From Roseovarius autotrophicus (lineage in GTDB: Bacteria; Pseudomonadota; Alphaproteobacteria; Rhodobacterales; Rhodobacteraceae): a stretch of 64,000 nt of DNA. Position 1 is the first letter of the stretch, and the number at the start of each line of letters is the position of its first letter. The notes under the pieces were generated by a model. It worked only from the letters and a program-made list of their open reading frames with translations, searched no databases and was not told where the DNA came from. Below, one piece after another: positions 1 through 10,067 of this stretch. Both the position numbers and the translations under genes were made by a program. Where the stretch lies: contig NZ_JAGQDH010000001.1 of the NCBI RefSeq assembly GCF_018069895.1, positions 372,001 to 436,000 of the forward strand. Reading direction: 5' to 3'.

Positions 1-563
1 GGTGACGGGCGCGCCCGACCGCAGCACGATATCGGCGGCCTGCGGATCCACATGGATGTTGAACTCTGCCGCCGGGGTGACATTGCCGAGCGCACGATGC
101 GCCCCCCCCATCATCACGATCCCGGCCACCCGCGCCACGATATCAGGCGCGCGCTGAAACGCCGTTGCGATATTGGTGAGCGGCCCGATGGGGACCAGCG
201 TGACCGTGCCCGGCACGGCCGCGCGCAGCGTCTCGATCAGAAAATCGACCGCGTTGCGCGGATCAAGCGGCATGGTCGGCGCGGGCAAGTCCGGCCCCGC
301 CAGACCGTCTTGACCGTGCACATGCTCGGCGGTGACCAGCGCCCGCCCCATGGGCCTGTCGCAACCCGCCATCACAGGCACATCCCGCCGCCCGGCCAGT
401 TCGCAGACCCGCCGCGCGTTTCGGGTGGTCAGATCGAGCGGCACATTGCCCGCGACACAAGTCAGCCCCAGCACCTCAAGCGCATCCCCCGAGGCCAGCG
501 CCAGCAGGATCGCCACGGCATCATCCTGCCCCGGATCGGTGTCGATGATGATCTGCCGCACGC
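1..563 (-). CDS. Nucleoside hydrolase (inosine/uridine-preferring family), 3' part outside window
   Basis: Hydrolyses the N-glycosidic bond of ribonucleosides for purine/pyrimidine salvage in the cytoplasm. The frame reads from the complement of 563 to the window edge (about 187 residues seen; family members have about 310), so the C-terminus is missing. The N-terminus carries the calcium-binding signature [18 protein letters not shown], and a GPLTNIA stretch follows further in. No ATG is available; the start is a GTG at 563, fixed by a strong AAAGGAG ribosome site a few bases upstream (complement of about 569-577). It is divergent from ihfB. The exact nucleoside preference cannot be told. 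Confidence 0.85.
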
Positions 564-779
564 GTGTCTCCTTTCGCCGGTGGCGCGCGCAGCATGGGGT
601 GGGCGCGACCGAATGTCCACCGAGGAGGCCCCGAATCACGCGCGCCCCTTGCGGTTGCGGCGGCTTGCCGCCCGGTGCGTGGCCCCGATCCCGCACCGCC
701 GTTCGGATCGTGCGGGAAATTTTCCGCCTTTTCCACCCCTTGGCCGCAGCTTTCCGTTTGGGTTTCGCGCGATACTGGC

Positions 780-785
780 TATAGT
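780..785 (+). promoter_or_regulatory. Putative -10 element for ihfB
   Basis: TATAGT at 780-785, with a weak -35-like TTGGGT at 758-763 (16 base spacer), lies about 40 bases ahead of the ihfB start. The -10 match is good, the -35 poor, so this is a tentative call. Confidence 0.4.
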
Positions 786-827
786 CCCGGCAAACAGACT
801 GTCTGCCATGCCGAGGGGAGCCACCGA

Positions 828-1109
828 ATGATCCGATCGGAACTGATCCAGAAGATCGCCGAAGAAAACCCGCACCTCTATCATCGCGATGTAGAGCGGA
901 TCGTGAATACCATCTTCAACGAGATCACCGACGCGCTCGCCGAAGGAAACCGGGTCGAGTTGCGCGGCTTTGGCGCCTTCTCGGTCAAGAAGCGCGACGC
1001 GCGCGCCGGTCGAAACCCCCGCACGGGCGAAAGCGTCGATGTCGAGGAAAAGCACGTTCCCTTCTTCAAGACCGGCAAACTGCTGCGCGACCGGCTCAAC
1101 GGTCAGTAA
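828..1109 (+). CDS. ihfB: Integration host factor subunit beta
   Basis: One half of the heterodimeric nucleoid protein IHF, which binds and sharply bends DNA in replication, recombination and sigma54-type promoters. The 93-residue protein has the full HU/IHF fold: an N-terminal helical part starting [15 protein letters not shown], then the conserved core [25 protein letters not shown] with the GRNPxTG beta-arm and its intercalating proline. Length is normal for IHF-beta. The ATG at 828 is preceded by GAGGGGAG. It is followed closely by a LapA-domain gene and trpF, an order I know from Rhodobacterales. Confidence 0.95.
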   Translation: MIRSELIQKIAEENPHLYHRDVERIVNTIFNEITDALAEGNRVELRGFGAFSVKKRDARAGRNPRTGESVDVEEKHVPFFKTGKLLRDRLNGQ

Positions 1110-1112
1110 GCC

Positions 1113-1463
1113 ATGCGCTATATCCGCTACGCCTCGATCGCCATTTTCGGGCTTGCGCTGGTGCTGATCGCACTGGCAAACCGCGGCGTGGTCACGCTGC
1201 GGGTGCTGCCGGATGAACTGGCGGGTCTCGCCGTGCTCAACCCGACCTATGATCTGCCGCTCTTCGTGGTGATCTTCGGCGGCATCGCCCTTGGCTTGAT
1301 CGTGGGTTTCATCTGGGAATGGATCCGCGAGGCGGGCGAGCGTGTCGCCGCCGCCCGTCAGGCGCGCGAACTGGCCAGCCTGCGCGCCGAGCTTGCCCGC
1401 CTGCGCGGCGAGCGCGCCAGGGACACCGACGAGGTGCTCGCCCTGCTCGACAAGGCTAGCTGA
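1113..1463 (+). CDS. LapA-domain (DUF1049) small membrane protein
   Basis: A 116-residue inner-membrane protein of the LapA/DUF1049 family, associated in Escherichia coli with lipopolysaccharide assembly control (LapA/LapB). Two hydrophobic segments are visible, about residues 5-23 and 48-68, separated by a short polar loop, followed by a charged, Ala/Arg/Glu-rich helix (about 72-110) likely to form a cytoplasmic coiled coil. It starts 3 bases after ihfB and ends 6 bases before trpF, so the three are probably cotranscribed. The LapB partner is not in the window. Role inferred from family only. Confidence 0.8.
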   Translation: MRYIRYASIAIFGLALVLIALANRGVVTLRVLPDELAGLAVLNPTYDLPLFVVIFGGIALGLIVGFIWEWIREAGERVAAARQARELASLRAELARLRGERARDTDEVLALLDKAS

Positions 1464-1469
1464 AAGAGG

Positions 1470-2120
1470 ATGGCCACCCCTGTCCGTGTCAAGGTCTGCG
1501 GGCTGCGCACAGCGGACCATGTCGCCGCCGCCGTCGCGGGCGGCGCGGCCTATGTGGGCTTTGTCTTTTTCCCGCCCTCGCCGCGCAACCTGTCACTGTC
1601 CGCCGCCCGCGCGCTGGCGCTCGACGTGCCGCCCGGCGTGGCCAAGGTGGCACTGACGGTGGATGCCGATGACGCCACGCTCGACGCGCTCTGCGCCACG
1701 GTGCCGGTCGATTTCCTCCAGCTTCACGGCACCGAGACCCCTGCCCGCGTGACCGAGGTGCGCGCGCGGTTCGGCCTGCCGGTGATCAAGGCCATCGGCA
1801 TCGCCACGCGTGACGACCTGCCGCTCATCGACCGCTATGGCGCGGTCGCCGATCAATTGCTGGTGGATGCCAAGCCGCCCAGGGGCGCGACGCGCCCGGG
1901 CGGCAATGCCGAAGCCTTCGACTGGTCCCTGATCTCGCAGGTGGACTGGTCATGCCCGTGGCTGCTTGCCGGCGGCCTGACCCAGGAAAACGTCGGCCTC
2001 GCCATCGCCCGTACCGGCGCGCGCCAGGTCGATGTCTCCTCGGGCGTTGAATCGGCGCCGGGCGTCAAGGATTCGGCCCGCATCGCGGCTTTTCTCGCGG
2101 CGGCGCAGCAGGCCGGATGA
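1470..2120 (+). CDS. trpF: Phosphoribosylanthranilate isomerase
   Basis: Catalyses the Amadori rearrangement of N-(5-phosphoribosyl)anthranilate to CdRP, third step of tryptophan synthesis. The 216-residue single-domain TIM barrel shows the family signature [11 protein letters not shown] near the N-terminus (catalytic Cys), DFLQLHG in the middle (catalytic Asp region), [11 protein letters not shown] and [15 protein letters not shown] near the C-terminus (phosphate binding). It stands alone here, separate from trpE at 39.6 kb and without trpB or trpA in view on the 3' side; ilv genes follow instead. Confidence 0.95.
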   Translation: MATPVRVKVCGLRTADHVAAAVAGGAAYVGFVFFPPSPRNLSLSAARALALDVPPGVAKVALTVDADDATLDALCATVPVDFLQLHGTETPARVTEVRARFGLPVIKAIGIATRDDLPLIDRYGAVADQLLVDAKPPRGATRPGGNAEAFDWSLISQVDWSCPWLLAGGLTQENVGLAIARTGARQVDVSSGVESAPGVKDSARIAAFLAAAQQAG

Positions 2121-2193
2121 CGCAGCCACCCCGCTTCACGCAACAAATGAAAAGAATTTGCGCGCCACGCGACATTTTATCCGCAAACCCCGC

Positions 2194-2222
2194 TTGACGC
2201 CCCCTGCCCCCCCTCCTAATGT
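2194..2222 (+). promoter_or_regulatory. Sigma70-type promoter of the ilv attenuator/operon
   Basis: TTGACG (2194-2199) and TAATGT (2217-2222) with exactly 17 bases between. Transcription would start near 2229, giving a leader of about 165 bases before the acetolactate synthase gene, which fits the attenuator seen downstream. Confidence 0.7.
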
Positions 2223-2253
2223 CGCCGCCACGCAGCAAGGGAGTCGGCGGTCC

Positions 2254-2301
2254 ATGTCGGGGATTGTCCTTATCGTAGGCAAAAGGCGCATGGGCCGGTA
2301 A
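2254..2301 (+). CDS. Leader peptide of the acetolactate synthase operon (branched-chain attenuator)
   Basis: A 15-codon reading frame, MSGIVLIVGKRRMGR, with five consecutive branched-chain codons (Ile-Val-Leu-Ile-Val) at codons 4-8. It has its own ribosome site (AAGGGAG, about 10 bases upstream) and lies between a good promoter and a rho-independent terminator. Its last codons form the 5' arm of the antiterminator. By analogy with ilv/leu attenuators of proteobacteria, ribosome stalling at these codons when charged Ile, Val or Leu tRNAs are short would allow readthrough into the synthase genes. The peptide itself probably has no function. Confidence 0.85.
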   Translation: MSGIVLIVGKRRMGR

Positions 2302-2330
2302 CGGAAGACCATATCGGCACCCCATGCGCC
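2285..2330 (+). promoter_or_regulatory. Antiterminator stem of the ilv attenuator
   Basis: GGCGCATGGG (2285-2294, inside the end of the leader peptide frame) is perfectly complementary over 10 bases to CCCATGCGCC (2321-2330). The 3' arm shares bases 2328-2330 with the terminator stem, so the two folds exclude one another. A ribosome that finishes the leader peptide would cover the 5' arm and favour termination; one stalled at codons 4-8 would leave it free. Confidence 0.8.
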
Positions 2331-2356
2331 CCCGCCATCCGACCGGGGGCTTTTTT
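2328..2356 (+). terminator. Rho-independent terminator of the ilv attenuator
   Basis: GCCCCCG (2328-2334) pairs with CGGGGGC (2344-2350), with a 9-base loop, followed directly by six T (2351-2356). It sits 38 bases before the acetolactate synthase start. Confidence 0.85.
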
Positions 2357-2394
2357 ATGCGGATTGAGATGACGCCATATACGGAGCAAGAGCG

Positions 2395-4149
2395 ATGATA
2401 CGTCAGATGACCGGCGCGAAAATGGTGGTGCAGGCCCTCAAGGATCAGGGCGTGGACGTCATATTCGGCTATCCGGGCGGTGCTGTTCTCCCGATTTATG
2501 ACGAGATCTTCCAGCAAAACGACATACGCCACATCCTCGTGCGGCATGAACAGGCCGCCGTGCACGCCGCCGAAGGTTATGCGCGCTCGACCGGCAAGCC
2601 GGGGGTGGTGCTCGTGACCTCGGGCCCCGGCGCGACGAATGCGGTGACGGGCCTGACCGATGCGCTGATGGATTCCATCCCCCTCGTGGTGCTGACGGGC
2701 CAGGTGCCCACCTTCATGATCGGCAATGACGCCTTTCAAGAGGCCGATACCGTCGGTATCACCCGTCCCTGCACCAAGCATAACTGGCTCGTGTCCGATA
2801 CCGCGCGGCTCTCGGCCACGATCCACGAGGCGTTCCATGTCGCCACTTCGGGCCGTCCCGGCCCGGTGCTGGTCGACATTCCCAAGGACGTGCAATTCGC
2901 CTCGGCCGAGTATACACCGCCGCAGAAGGTGCGCGTGTCGCATTACCAGCCGCAGCGCAAGGGCGACCTCGACGCCATCACCGACCTGGTGGCCGCGCTG
3001 GAGAAGGCCAAGCGCCCGATCTTCTATACGGGCGGCGGCGTGATCAATTCCGGCCCCGCCGCAAGCCAGCTTTTGCGCGAACTGGTCGAGGCCACGGGTA
3101 TTCCGATCACCTCGACACTGATGGGCCTTGGCGCCTATCCCGCGAGCGGCAAGTGCTGGCTGGGGATGCTGGGGATGCACGGGCTTTACGAAGCGAACAT
3201 GGCCATGCACGGCTGTGACCTGATGATCAATATCGGCGCGCGCTTCGATGACCGGATCACAGGGCGGCTCGACGCCTTCAGCCCCGACTCGATCAAGGCC
3301 CATATCGACATCGACCCGTCCTCGATCAACAAGGTGGTCAAGACCGATATTCCCATTATCGGCGACATCGCCCATGTGCTCGAGGATCTGCTCAAGGTCT
3401 GGAAGGCGCGCGGGCGCAAGGTGAATGCCGAGGCCATAGCGAAATGGTGGGAACGCCTTGATGAGTGGCGTCGCGTCGATTGCCTGAAATTCACCCAATC
3501 CGGCCCCACCATCAAACCGCAATACGCCCTTGCGCGCCTCGAGGCCCTGACCAAGGGGCGTGACCGCTATATCTGCACCGAGGTGGGCCAGCACCAGATG
3601 TGGGCGGCGCAGTATCTCGGGTTTGACGATCCCAACCGCTGGATGACCTCTGGCGGGCTTGGCACCATGGGCTATGGCTTTCCAGCCTCCATCGGGGTGC
3701 AGATCGCCCATCCCGAGGCCCTCGTGATCAATGTCGCAGGCGAGGCGTCCTGGCTGATGAACATGCAGGAGATGGGCACCGCGATCCAGTATCGCCTGCC
3801 GGTCAAGCAGTTCATCCTCAACAACGAACGCCTCGGCATGGTGCGCCAGTGGCAGGAACTTCTTCACGGCGAGCGCTATTCGTCCTCGTGGTCCGAGGCG
3901 CTCCCGGATTTCGTGAAACTGGCCGAGGCGTTTGGCGCCAAGGGCATCCTGTGCAAGGATCCCGCGGACCTCGACGACGCGATCATGGAAATGCTCGATT
4001 ACGACGGGCCGGTGATCTTCGACTGCCTTGTCGAGAAACACGAGAACTGCTTCCCGATGATCCCGTCGGGAGAGCCGCACAACAAGATGCTGCTGGGCGA
4101 GGCCAGCACCAAGGACGCAATCAAGGCAGGCGGCGCGGTGCTTGTGTGA
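2395..4149 (+). CDS. ilvB: Acetolactate synthase large (catalytic) subunit
   Basis: ThDP-dependent enzyme joining two pyruvates (or pyruvate and 2-oxobutyrate) in the first common step of valine, leucine and isoleucine synthesis; also called ilvI. The 584 residues show the three-domain layout: an N-terminal ThDP-binding domain with the activating Glu in IFGYPGGAVLPIYDEI and RHEQAAVHAAEGYAR, a central FAD-type domain, and a C-terminal ThDP domain with GTMGYGFPASIG and the GEAS...NN diphosphate-binding motif (Glu where many homologues have Asp). The ATG at 2395 follows GGAGC. Regulated by the attenuator immediately upstream; the small subunit gene follows 102 bases later. Confidence 0.96.
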   Translation: MIRQMTGAKMVVQALKDQGVDVIFGYPGGAVLPIYDEIFQQNDIRHILVRHEQAAVHAAEGYARSTGKPGVVLVTSGPGATNAVTGLTDALMDSIPLVVLTGQVPTFMIGNDAFQEADTVGITRPCTKHNWLVSDTARLSATIHEAFHVATSGRPGPVLVDIPKDVQFASAEYTPPQKVRVSHYQPQRKGDLDAITDLVAALEKAKRPIFYTGGGVINSGPAASQLLRELVEATGIPITSTLMGLGAYPASGKCWLGMLGMHGLYEANMAMHGCDLMINIGARFDDRITGRLDAFSPDSIKAHIDIDPSSINKVVKTDIPIIGDIAHVLEDLLKVWKARGRKVNAEAIAKWWERLDEWRRVDCLKFTQSGPTIKPQYALARLEALTKGRDRYICTEVGQHQMWAAQYLGFDDPNRWMTSGGLGTMGYGFPASIGVQIAHPEALVINVAGEASWLMNMQEMGTAIQYRLPVKQFILNNERLGMVRQWQELLHGERYSSSWSEALPDFVKLAEAFGAKGILCKDPADLDDAIMEMLDYDGPVIFDCLVEKHENCFPMIPSGEPHNKMLLGEASTKDAIKAGGAVLV

Positions 4150-4164
4150 CGCCAGCGCGCCGGT

Positions 4165-4185
4165 GGGGGGACTGCCTGCCCCCCC
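4165..4185 (+). other. Stem-loop between large and small acetolactate synthase genes
   Basis: A run of six G (4165-4170) faces seven C (4179-4185) across an 8-base loop in the gap between the two cistrons, with no T-run after it. It may protect or process the mRNA to set the subunit ratio; this is inference from position only. Confidence 0.45.
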
Positions 4186-4251
4186 GAGAGTATGTCCGGA
4201 AAGATCAAGACGCCGACGCCGCGGAGCGCCAGAAAGACAGGAAAAATCATC

Positions 4252-4812
4252 ATGTCCCCCCTGAAGATCAAGAAAGGCTCGTCCAAGCATTCGGCCTATA
4301 ACCTGAGGCCCACCTTCTCGGATGTGCAGGAGACCCATACGCTTGCCGTGATCGTGGATAACGAACCGGGGGTGCTCGCCCGCGTGATCGGCCTGTTCTC
4401 GGGGCGCGGCTACAATATCGACAGCCTCACCGTGGCCGAGGTGGACCATACCGGCCACACCTCGCGCATCACCATCGTCACCACCGGCACGCCCCAGGTG
4501 ATCGAGCAGATCAAGGCGCAGCTTGGCCGCATCGTTCCCGTGCACGAGGTGCACGATCTGACGGTGGAAGGGCCGAGCGTCGAGCGTGAACTGGCTCTGC
4601 TGAAAGTCGCGGGCGACGGCGAGAAACGTGTCGAGGCGCTGCGCCTGGCGGATATCTTCCGCGCCAAGGTGGTCGACAGCACGCTTGGCAGTTTCGTGTT
4701 CGAGATCACCGGCGCGCCGGAAAAGATCGATGCCTTTGCCGAACTGATGCGCCCGCTCGGGCTGGTCGAGATGGCGCGCACGGGCGTGGCGGCGATGTCG
4801 CGCGGGATCTGA
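4252..4812 (+). CDS. ilvN: Acetolactate synthase small (regulatory) subunit
   Basis: Regulatory partner of the preceding gene (ilvN/ilvH type), needed for full activity and valine feedback inhibition. The 186-residue protein has the N-terminal ACT domain (HTLAVIVDNEPGVLARVIGL, then FSGRGYNIDSLTV), followed by the longer C-terminal domain, as in the full-length IlvH form. The start is taken at ATG 4252 (MSPLKIKKG); an in-frame ATG at 4192 would add 20 residues of no family similarity. It should share the attenuated ilv transcript. Confidence 0.95.
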   Translation: MSPLKIKKGSSKHSAYNLRPTFSDVQETHTLAVIVDNEPGVLARVIGLFSGRGYNIDSLTVAEVDHTGHTSRITIVTTGTPQVIEQIKAQLGRIVPVHEVHDLTVEGPSVERELALLKVAGDGEKRVEALRLADIFRAKVVDSTLGSFVFEITGAPEKIDAFAELMRPLGLVEMARTGVAAMSRGI

Positions 4813-4953
4813 CCCGCGTGCGAGCGCATGCCGCCCTGCCAAGGCAGATCATGGATCTGCAAGCGGACGGTCCATGGGCCATGATGGCTGGATTGACGCT
4901 TGCACCTCTGTTATGGCGCTTTAGGTTGATCACTCAACCCAAGGAGGAAAAGC

Positions 4954-6375
4954 GTGCATCTCGCCATCCCGTTCGACAACAGCTATGCCCGCCTGCCCGA
5001 GCAGTTCTACACGCGGCAGGTCGCCACGCGGGTGTGCGCGCCGCGCCTGATCCGGTTCAATGACGGGCTGGCGGCAGAGCTTGGGATCGCCGGGGGGGAC
5101 GAGGCGGCGCTGGCCGCCGCCTTCTCCGGCAACGAGACCCCCAAGGGGGCCGAGCCGTTGGCGCAGGTCTATGCCGGGCACCAGTTCGGCGGCTTCTCGC
5201 CGCAGCTTGGCGACGGGCGCGCGCTGCTCCTGGGCGAGCTTGTGGACAACACGGGCCAGCGCCGCGACATTCAGCTCAAGGGCTCCGGACCCACGCCCTA
5301 TTCCCGCATGGGTGACGGGCGCGCCTGGCTTGGCCCGGTTCTGCGCGAATATGTGGTGTCCGAGGCGATGCACGCGCTCGGCATTCCCAGCACCCGCGCG
5401 CTGGCCGCCGTCAGCACCGGAGAGCAGGTCTGGCGCGAGGCGGGCGCGCTGCCCGGTGCCGTGCTTACGCGCGTCGCGTCAAGCCATATCCGCGTCGGCA
5501 CCTTCCAGTATTTCGCCGCGCGCCGCGATCTGGCCAGCCTGCGCACGCTCTACGATTACACCGTCGCGCGGCATTACCCGCATGTCGAGGATCCTGCGCA
5601 CCTTCTGTCAGAGGTGATCGGACGGCAGGCGCGGCTGGTGGCAAGCTGGCTCTCGGTGGGGTTCATCCACGGGGTGATGAACACCGACAATACCGCCATT
5701 TCGGGCGAGACGATCGACTATGGACCCTGCGCCTTCATGGATACCTACCACCCGCAGACGGTCTATAGCTCGATCGACGCCCATGGCCGTTATGCCTATG
5801 ATAATCAGGCCAATGTCATCGTGTGGAACATGGCGCAATTCGCCACAGCGCTTGTGCCGCTCATGCCCGACGCCGGTGCGGCGGTCGAGGAGTTCACAGC
5901 CCTTGTCCACGCCATGCCCGACCGGATCGAGGCCGAATGGCGGCGCGCCTTTTGCGCCAAGATCGGCCTTGCCAAGGCAGGCCCCGAGGGCGCGGCGCTT
6001 GTGGGCGATCTGCTGGCGCGCATGGCCGATGGGCAGGCGGATTTCACCAACACGTTCCGTGCGCTCGTTTCGGGGGGGGCGCGCGACCAGTTTCTCGACC
6101 CGATGGCGTTTGACACATGGGAGGAGGGCTGGCGTACCCGGATCGCGCGCGAGGCCGACCCCGAAAGCCTCATGCGTGCCGCGAACCCGGCCCTGATCCC
6201 GCGCAATCACCAGGTGGAAGAGATGATCCAATCGGCGTTGGCCGGGGATTTCGCGCCCTTCGAACGGCTGCTTCATGTGCTCTCGCGCCCGTTCGAGGAT
6301 CAGCCCGAAGCGGCAGACCTGACACGACCGCCCCGACCCTCCGAGGTGGTGCGCCAGACCTTCTGCGGCACCTGA
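4954..6375 (+). CDS. selO: Protein adenylyltransferase SelO (YdiU family)
   Basis: Pseudokinase-fold enzyme that transfers AMP from ATP onto Ser/Thr/Tyr of target proteins; in E. coli it is tied to the redox stress response. The 473-residue product matches the family throughout: [19 protein letters not shown] near the N-terminus (glycine-rich loop region), [12 protein letters not shown], and the metal-binding segment [20 protein letters not shown]. It starts at a GTG (4954) directly after the strong site AAGGAGG. The C-terminus lacks the selenocysteine/cysteine extension of eukaryotic SelO but does end ...FCGT. Transcribed toward the convergent enolase gene. Confidence 0.93.
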   Translation: MHLAIPFDNSYARLPEQFYTRQVATRVCAPRLIRFNDGLAAELGIAGGDEAALAAAFSGNETPKGAEPLAQVYAGHQFGGFSPQLGDGRALLLGELVDNTGQRRDIQLKGSGPTPYSRMGDGRAWLGPVLREYVVSEAMHALGIPSTRALAAVSTGEQVWREAGALPGAVLTRVASSHIRVGTFQYFAARRDLASLRTLYDYTVARHYPHVEDPAHLLSEVIGRQARLVASWLSVGFIHGVMNTDNTAISGETIDYGPCAFMDTYHPQTVYSSIDAHGRYAYDNQANVIVWNMAQFATALVPLMPDAGAAVEEFTALVHAMPDRIEAEWRRAFCAKIGLAKAGPEGAALVGDLLARMADGQADFTNTFRALVSGGARDQFLDPMAFDTWEEGWRTRIAREADPESLMRAANPALIPRNHQVEEMIQSALAGDFAPFERLLHVLSRPFEDQPEAADLTRPPRPSEVVRQTFCGT

Positions 6376-6424
6376 ACGCCTCGCCAGACAGCGGACAGCG
6401 CCCGGATGCCGCGTGATGCCCGCG

Positions 6425-7777
<1,353 letters not shown>

Positions 7778-8647
7778 CTATCCCCGCCGCCGCCCCAGCC
7801 GCGCCTCGCGCATGAGCGTATAGAGACCCGAGGCCACAATCACCCCCGCCCCGATCAGCGTCCAGATATCGGGCCGCTCGCCAAACACCATGACCCCGAT
7901 GATCAGCGCAAAAACCAGCCGCGTGTAGCGGAACGGCGTGACCACCGCGACCTCGCCCACCCGCATCGCCGCGACGATGGCGTAATAGGCCGCCACACCG
8001 CAGACAAGCGCCAGAACGAGATCGCGGATCTCTACGCCCTCGGGCATCACCGGCGCTGCCCCAAAGGGTAAAAGCAGCGCGCCCGTCGGCACCAGCGTGG
8101 CAAAGGCATAGGTCGATAGCTGCATCGACGAGATTGCCCGCGGCACCGCCCGCGTCGCCAGATCGCGAATGGCAAGGCCGATCACCGCCATCACCGCAAA
8201 GAGAGAGGCCGGCTCGAACCCCGCCAGCCCTGGCCGGATCACCATCAGCACGCCGGCAAACCCCACGAGGATCGCGCTCCACCGCCGCCAGCCGACCTGC
8301 GCGCCCAGAAACACCGCCGCACCGAGCGTTACCGCCAGCGGTGTCGCCTGAAGAATCGCCGACGCCGAAGACAGCGGTGTCAGCGCAATGGCCAGCACAA
8401 AGCCCATGGTCCCCGTCAACTCTCCGAAATTTCGCAACAGCACCGATCGCGCCAGCAGGTCGCGCGACCACAGCCTGCGCCCCTGCGCCCGCGTGATCGC
8501 GCCGAAGACAACCGCGCCGCCAAGCCCGATCATGATCACGATCTGCCCCACCGGCAGACCCGCGGTCAGGCGCTTGATGAACATGTCCTCAAGCGCAAAG
8601 CCGAACATGGCCAGAACCATCAGGACGCTGCCGCGCAGGTTTTCCAT
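7778..8647 (-). CDS. DMT-superfamily transporter (EamA family)
   Basis: A 289-residue inner-membrane protein with about ten hydrophobic segments arranged as two EamA repeats (about residues 5-135 and 150-275), typical of drug/metabolite exporters. The segment FALEDMFIKRLTAGLP near the N-terminus and ISSMQLSTYAFATLVP in the second half are consistent with this family. The substrate cannot be predicted. It lies between enolase and a response regulator, all on the minus strand, but the spacing (79 and 99 bases) does not suggest tight coupling. Confidence 0.85.
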   Translation of the reverse strand: MENLRGSVLMVLAMFGFALEDMFIKRLTAGLPVGQIVIMIGLGGAVVFGAITRAQGRRLWSRDLLARSVLLRNFGELTGTMGFVLAIALTPLSSASAILQATPLAVTLGAAVFLGAQVGWRRWSAILVGFAGVLMVIRPGLAGFEPASLFAVMAVIGLAIRDLATRAVPRAISSMQLSTYAFATLVPTGALLLPFGAAPVMPEGVEIRDLVLALVCGVAAYYAIVAAMRVGEVAVVTPFRYTRLVFALIIGVMVFGERPDIWTLIGAGVIVASGLYTLMREARLGRRRG

Positions 8648-8746
8648 TCTCGGGTACTTTCGTGAGGGCCTCAGACCTTCCTAACCCGTCGCCTGCACGC
8701 GCGAAAGCCGCCAAGCCATGCAGCGCACGCAACGCGGCCTGTCGCC

Positions 8747-9358
8747 TCAGGTCAGCCCCAGATCGCGCGCCATCATCGCCGCCTGGGTGCGGTTGCGCGC
8801 CCCAAGCTTGCGCGACAGAGACTTCAGGTGCAGCTTGACCGTCACCTCCTGGATGTCGAGGTCGCGCGCGATCTCCTTGTTGGACTTGCCCTCGGAAACC
8901 CCCGTCAGCACGTCACGTTCGCGCGCCGTCAGCCCGAGCCGCGTCTGCTGTTCCGTGTCGACATCCGAACGCAGGAACTCGCAAGGTGCATAGGTCTCGC
9001 CCACCAGCATCTGCCGAACCGCGGCGATCAGAGCCTGCGGCGCGAGCGTCTTGGGCAGAAACCCCGCCGCACCCGAGCGCAGTGCGCGGCGCGCCACATC
9101 CGGCGGCGCGGTCCCCGAGAGAATCGCCACCGGACTGCGCGTCCGCGCGCGCATCCTGGCCAATCCTTCGAGAGCCTCCATGCCCGGCATCCTGAAATCG
9201 AGCAGCACAAGATCGGCGTGCCCCGGAGCGGCGACCAGCGCCAGCGCGCCATCGAGACTGTCAGCCACCGACACCTCGAATCCGCCCGCCGTGCGCAGAT
9301 AGGCGGCTATGGTCTCGCGCACGAGATCGTGATCGTCGGCCAGAATGATCCGAGGCAT
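8747..9358 (-). CDS. LuxR/NarL-type response regulator
   Basis: Two-component response regulator of 203 residues. The receiver domain (about 1-120) has the acidic pocket ADDHD near the N-terminus, the phosphoacceptor Asp in LVLLDFRMPGM and the conserved Lys in FLPKTLAPQAL. The C-terminal LuxR helix-turn-helix (about 138-203) reads LTARERDVLTGVSEGKSNKE followed by IARDLDIQEVTVKLHLKSLS. It faces away from the exported protein/hybrid kinase pair that starts at 9538, and is the likely phosphorylation target of that kinase; this pairing is inferred from the shared intergenic region. Confidence 0.9.
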   Translation of the reverse strand: MPRIILADDHDLVRETIAAYLRTAGGFEVSVADSLDGALALVAAPGHADLVLLDFRMPGMEALEGLARMRARTRSPVAILSGTAPPDVARRALRSGAAGFLPKTLAPQALIAAVRQMLVGETYAPCEFLRSDVDTEQQTRLGLTARERDVLTGVSEGKSNKEIARDLDIQEVTVKLHLKSLSRKLGARNRTQAAMMARDLGLT

Positions 9359-9537
9359 GACTGTTGATCCTCTATCGCGCCATCCGCACCAGTATCGTCA
9401 CGTTAGCTTCCTGCGCACAAGATGACAAATCCGTGATCGGCCTTCTGCGCCGCCCCTCAGGTGCAAAGGCATAGGGGGGCTGGCCAATCGGCTGAAAATC
9501 GCCAAACTGCGCCTGTTGTCAACCAAGGAGATGCCCC

Positions 9538-10056
9538 ATGGCCCGCCCGTCGCGCCGCCTTGCGATAACGACACTGGCGTTTCTGGCGCTGCTGTTGTCG
9601 GTCAGCGCACCCCTGCGTGCCCAGCAAGCGGACGTGCTGAGCGTCGAGATCGTGGCAGCAGACGGGGAGCCGGAGCAACGCCTGGAATTAGATCGCGCGG
9701 CGCTGGCGGACCTGCCGCAGACCGAATTCGTGACCCGCACTATCTGGACCGACGGGCCACAGCGGTTTCGCGGCGTGGCGCTGAGCACCCTGCTCGCCTA
9801 TCTCGACGTCACGGCCAGCCATCTCGAGTTCGAAGCAGTCAACGACTATACCATGACCCTGCCCGCACAGGAAATCGGGCCCGACTATCCCGTGATAGCC
9901 CTGACACGCAACGGTGTCGCGATGAGCCTGCGTGACATGGGGCCGTTCTGGCTTGTCTACAACTACGACTCCGATCCGAAGTTTCGCACGGAAACCGTCT
10001 ATGCGCGCTCGATCTGGCAGCTTGAACGGATCACCGTTCGTCTTGCAGGGCGCTGA
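9538..10056 (+). CDS. Exported molybdopterin-binding-fold protein, cysteine-free (likely sensor accessory)
   Basis: A 172-residue protein with a clear signal peptide (about residues 1-29, cleavage near LRAQQA) and a domain resembling the oxidoreductase molybdopterin-binding (SUOX/YedY) fold: FRGVALSTLLAYLDV, the VNDYTMTLPAQEI stretch, and GPFWLVYNYDSDP. There is no cysteine anywhere in the protein, so the usual Mo-ligating Cys is missing and it is unlikely to be a molybdoenzyme. It is 11 bases ahead of a hybrid histidine kinase gene and almost certainly cotranscribed, suggesting a periplasmic ligand- or redox-sensing partner. The start at 9538 follows AAGGAG. Confidence 0.75.
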   Translation: MARPSRRLAITTLAFLALLLSVSAPLRAQQADVLSVEIVAADGEPEQRLELDRAALADLPQTEFVTRTIWTDGPQRFRGVALSTLLAYLDVTASHLEFEAVNDYTMTLPAQEIGPDYPVIALTRNGVAMSLRDMGPFWLVYNYDSDPKFRTETVYARSIWQLERITVRLAGR

Positions 10057-10067
10057 GGCGCGACACG

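Noticed and set aside
690..723. Hairpin CCCGCAC/GTGCGGG followed by AAATTTT upstream of ihfB
   Set aside because: Loop of 13 bases and only four T; no plus-strand gene ends before it, so it is not convincing as a terminator or leader element.
3721..3834. Glu in place of Asp in the ThDP motif of acetolactate synthase as a possible inactivating change
   Set aside because: I recall the GEAS form in alphaproteobacterial homologues; the rest of the active site is intact.
2065..4842. 925-codon open frame antisense to the acetolactate synthase genes
   Set aside because: It is the codon-position shadow common in GC-rich DNA, has no plausible domain, and runs through trpF, the attenuator and both synthase genes.
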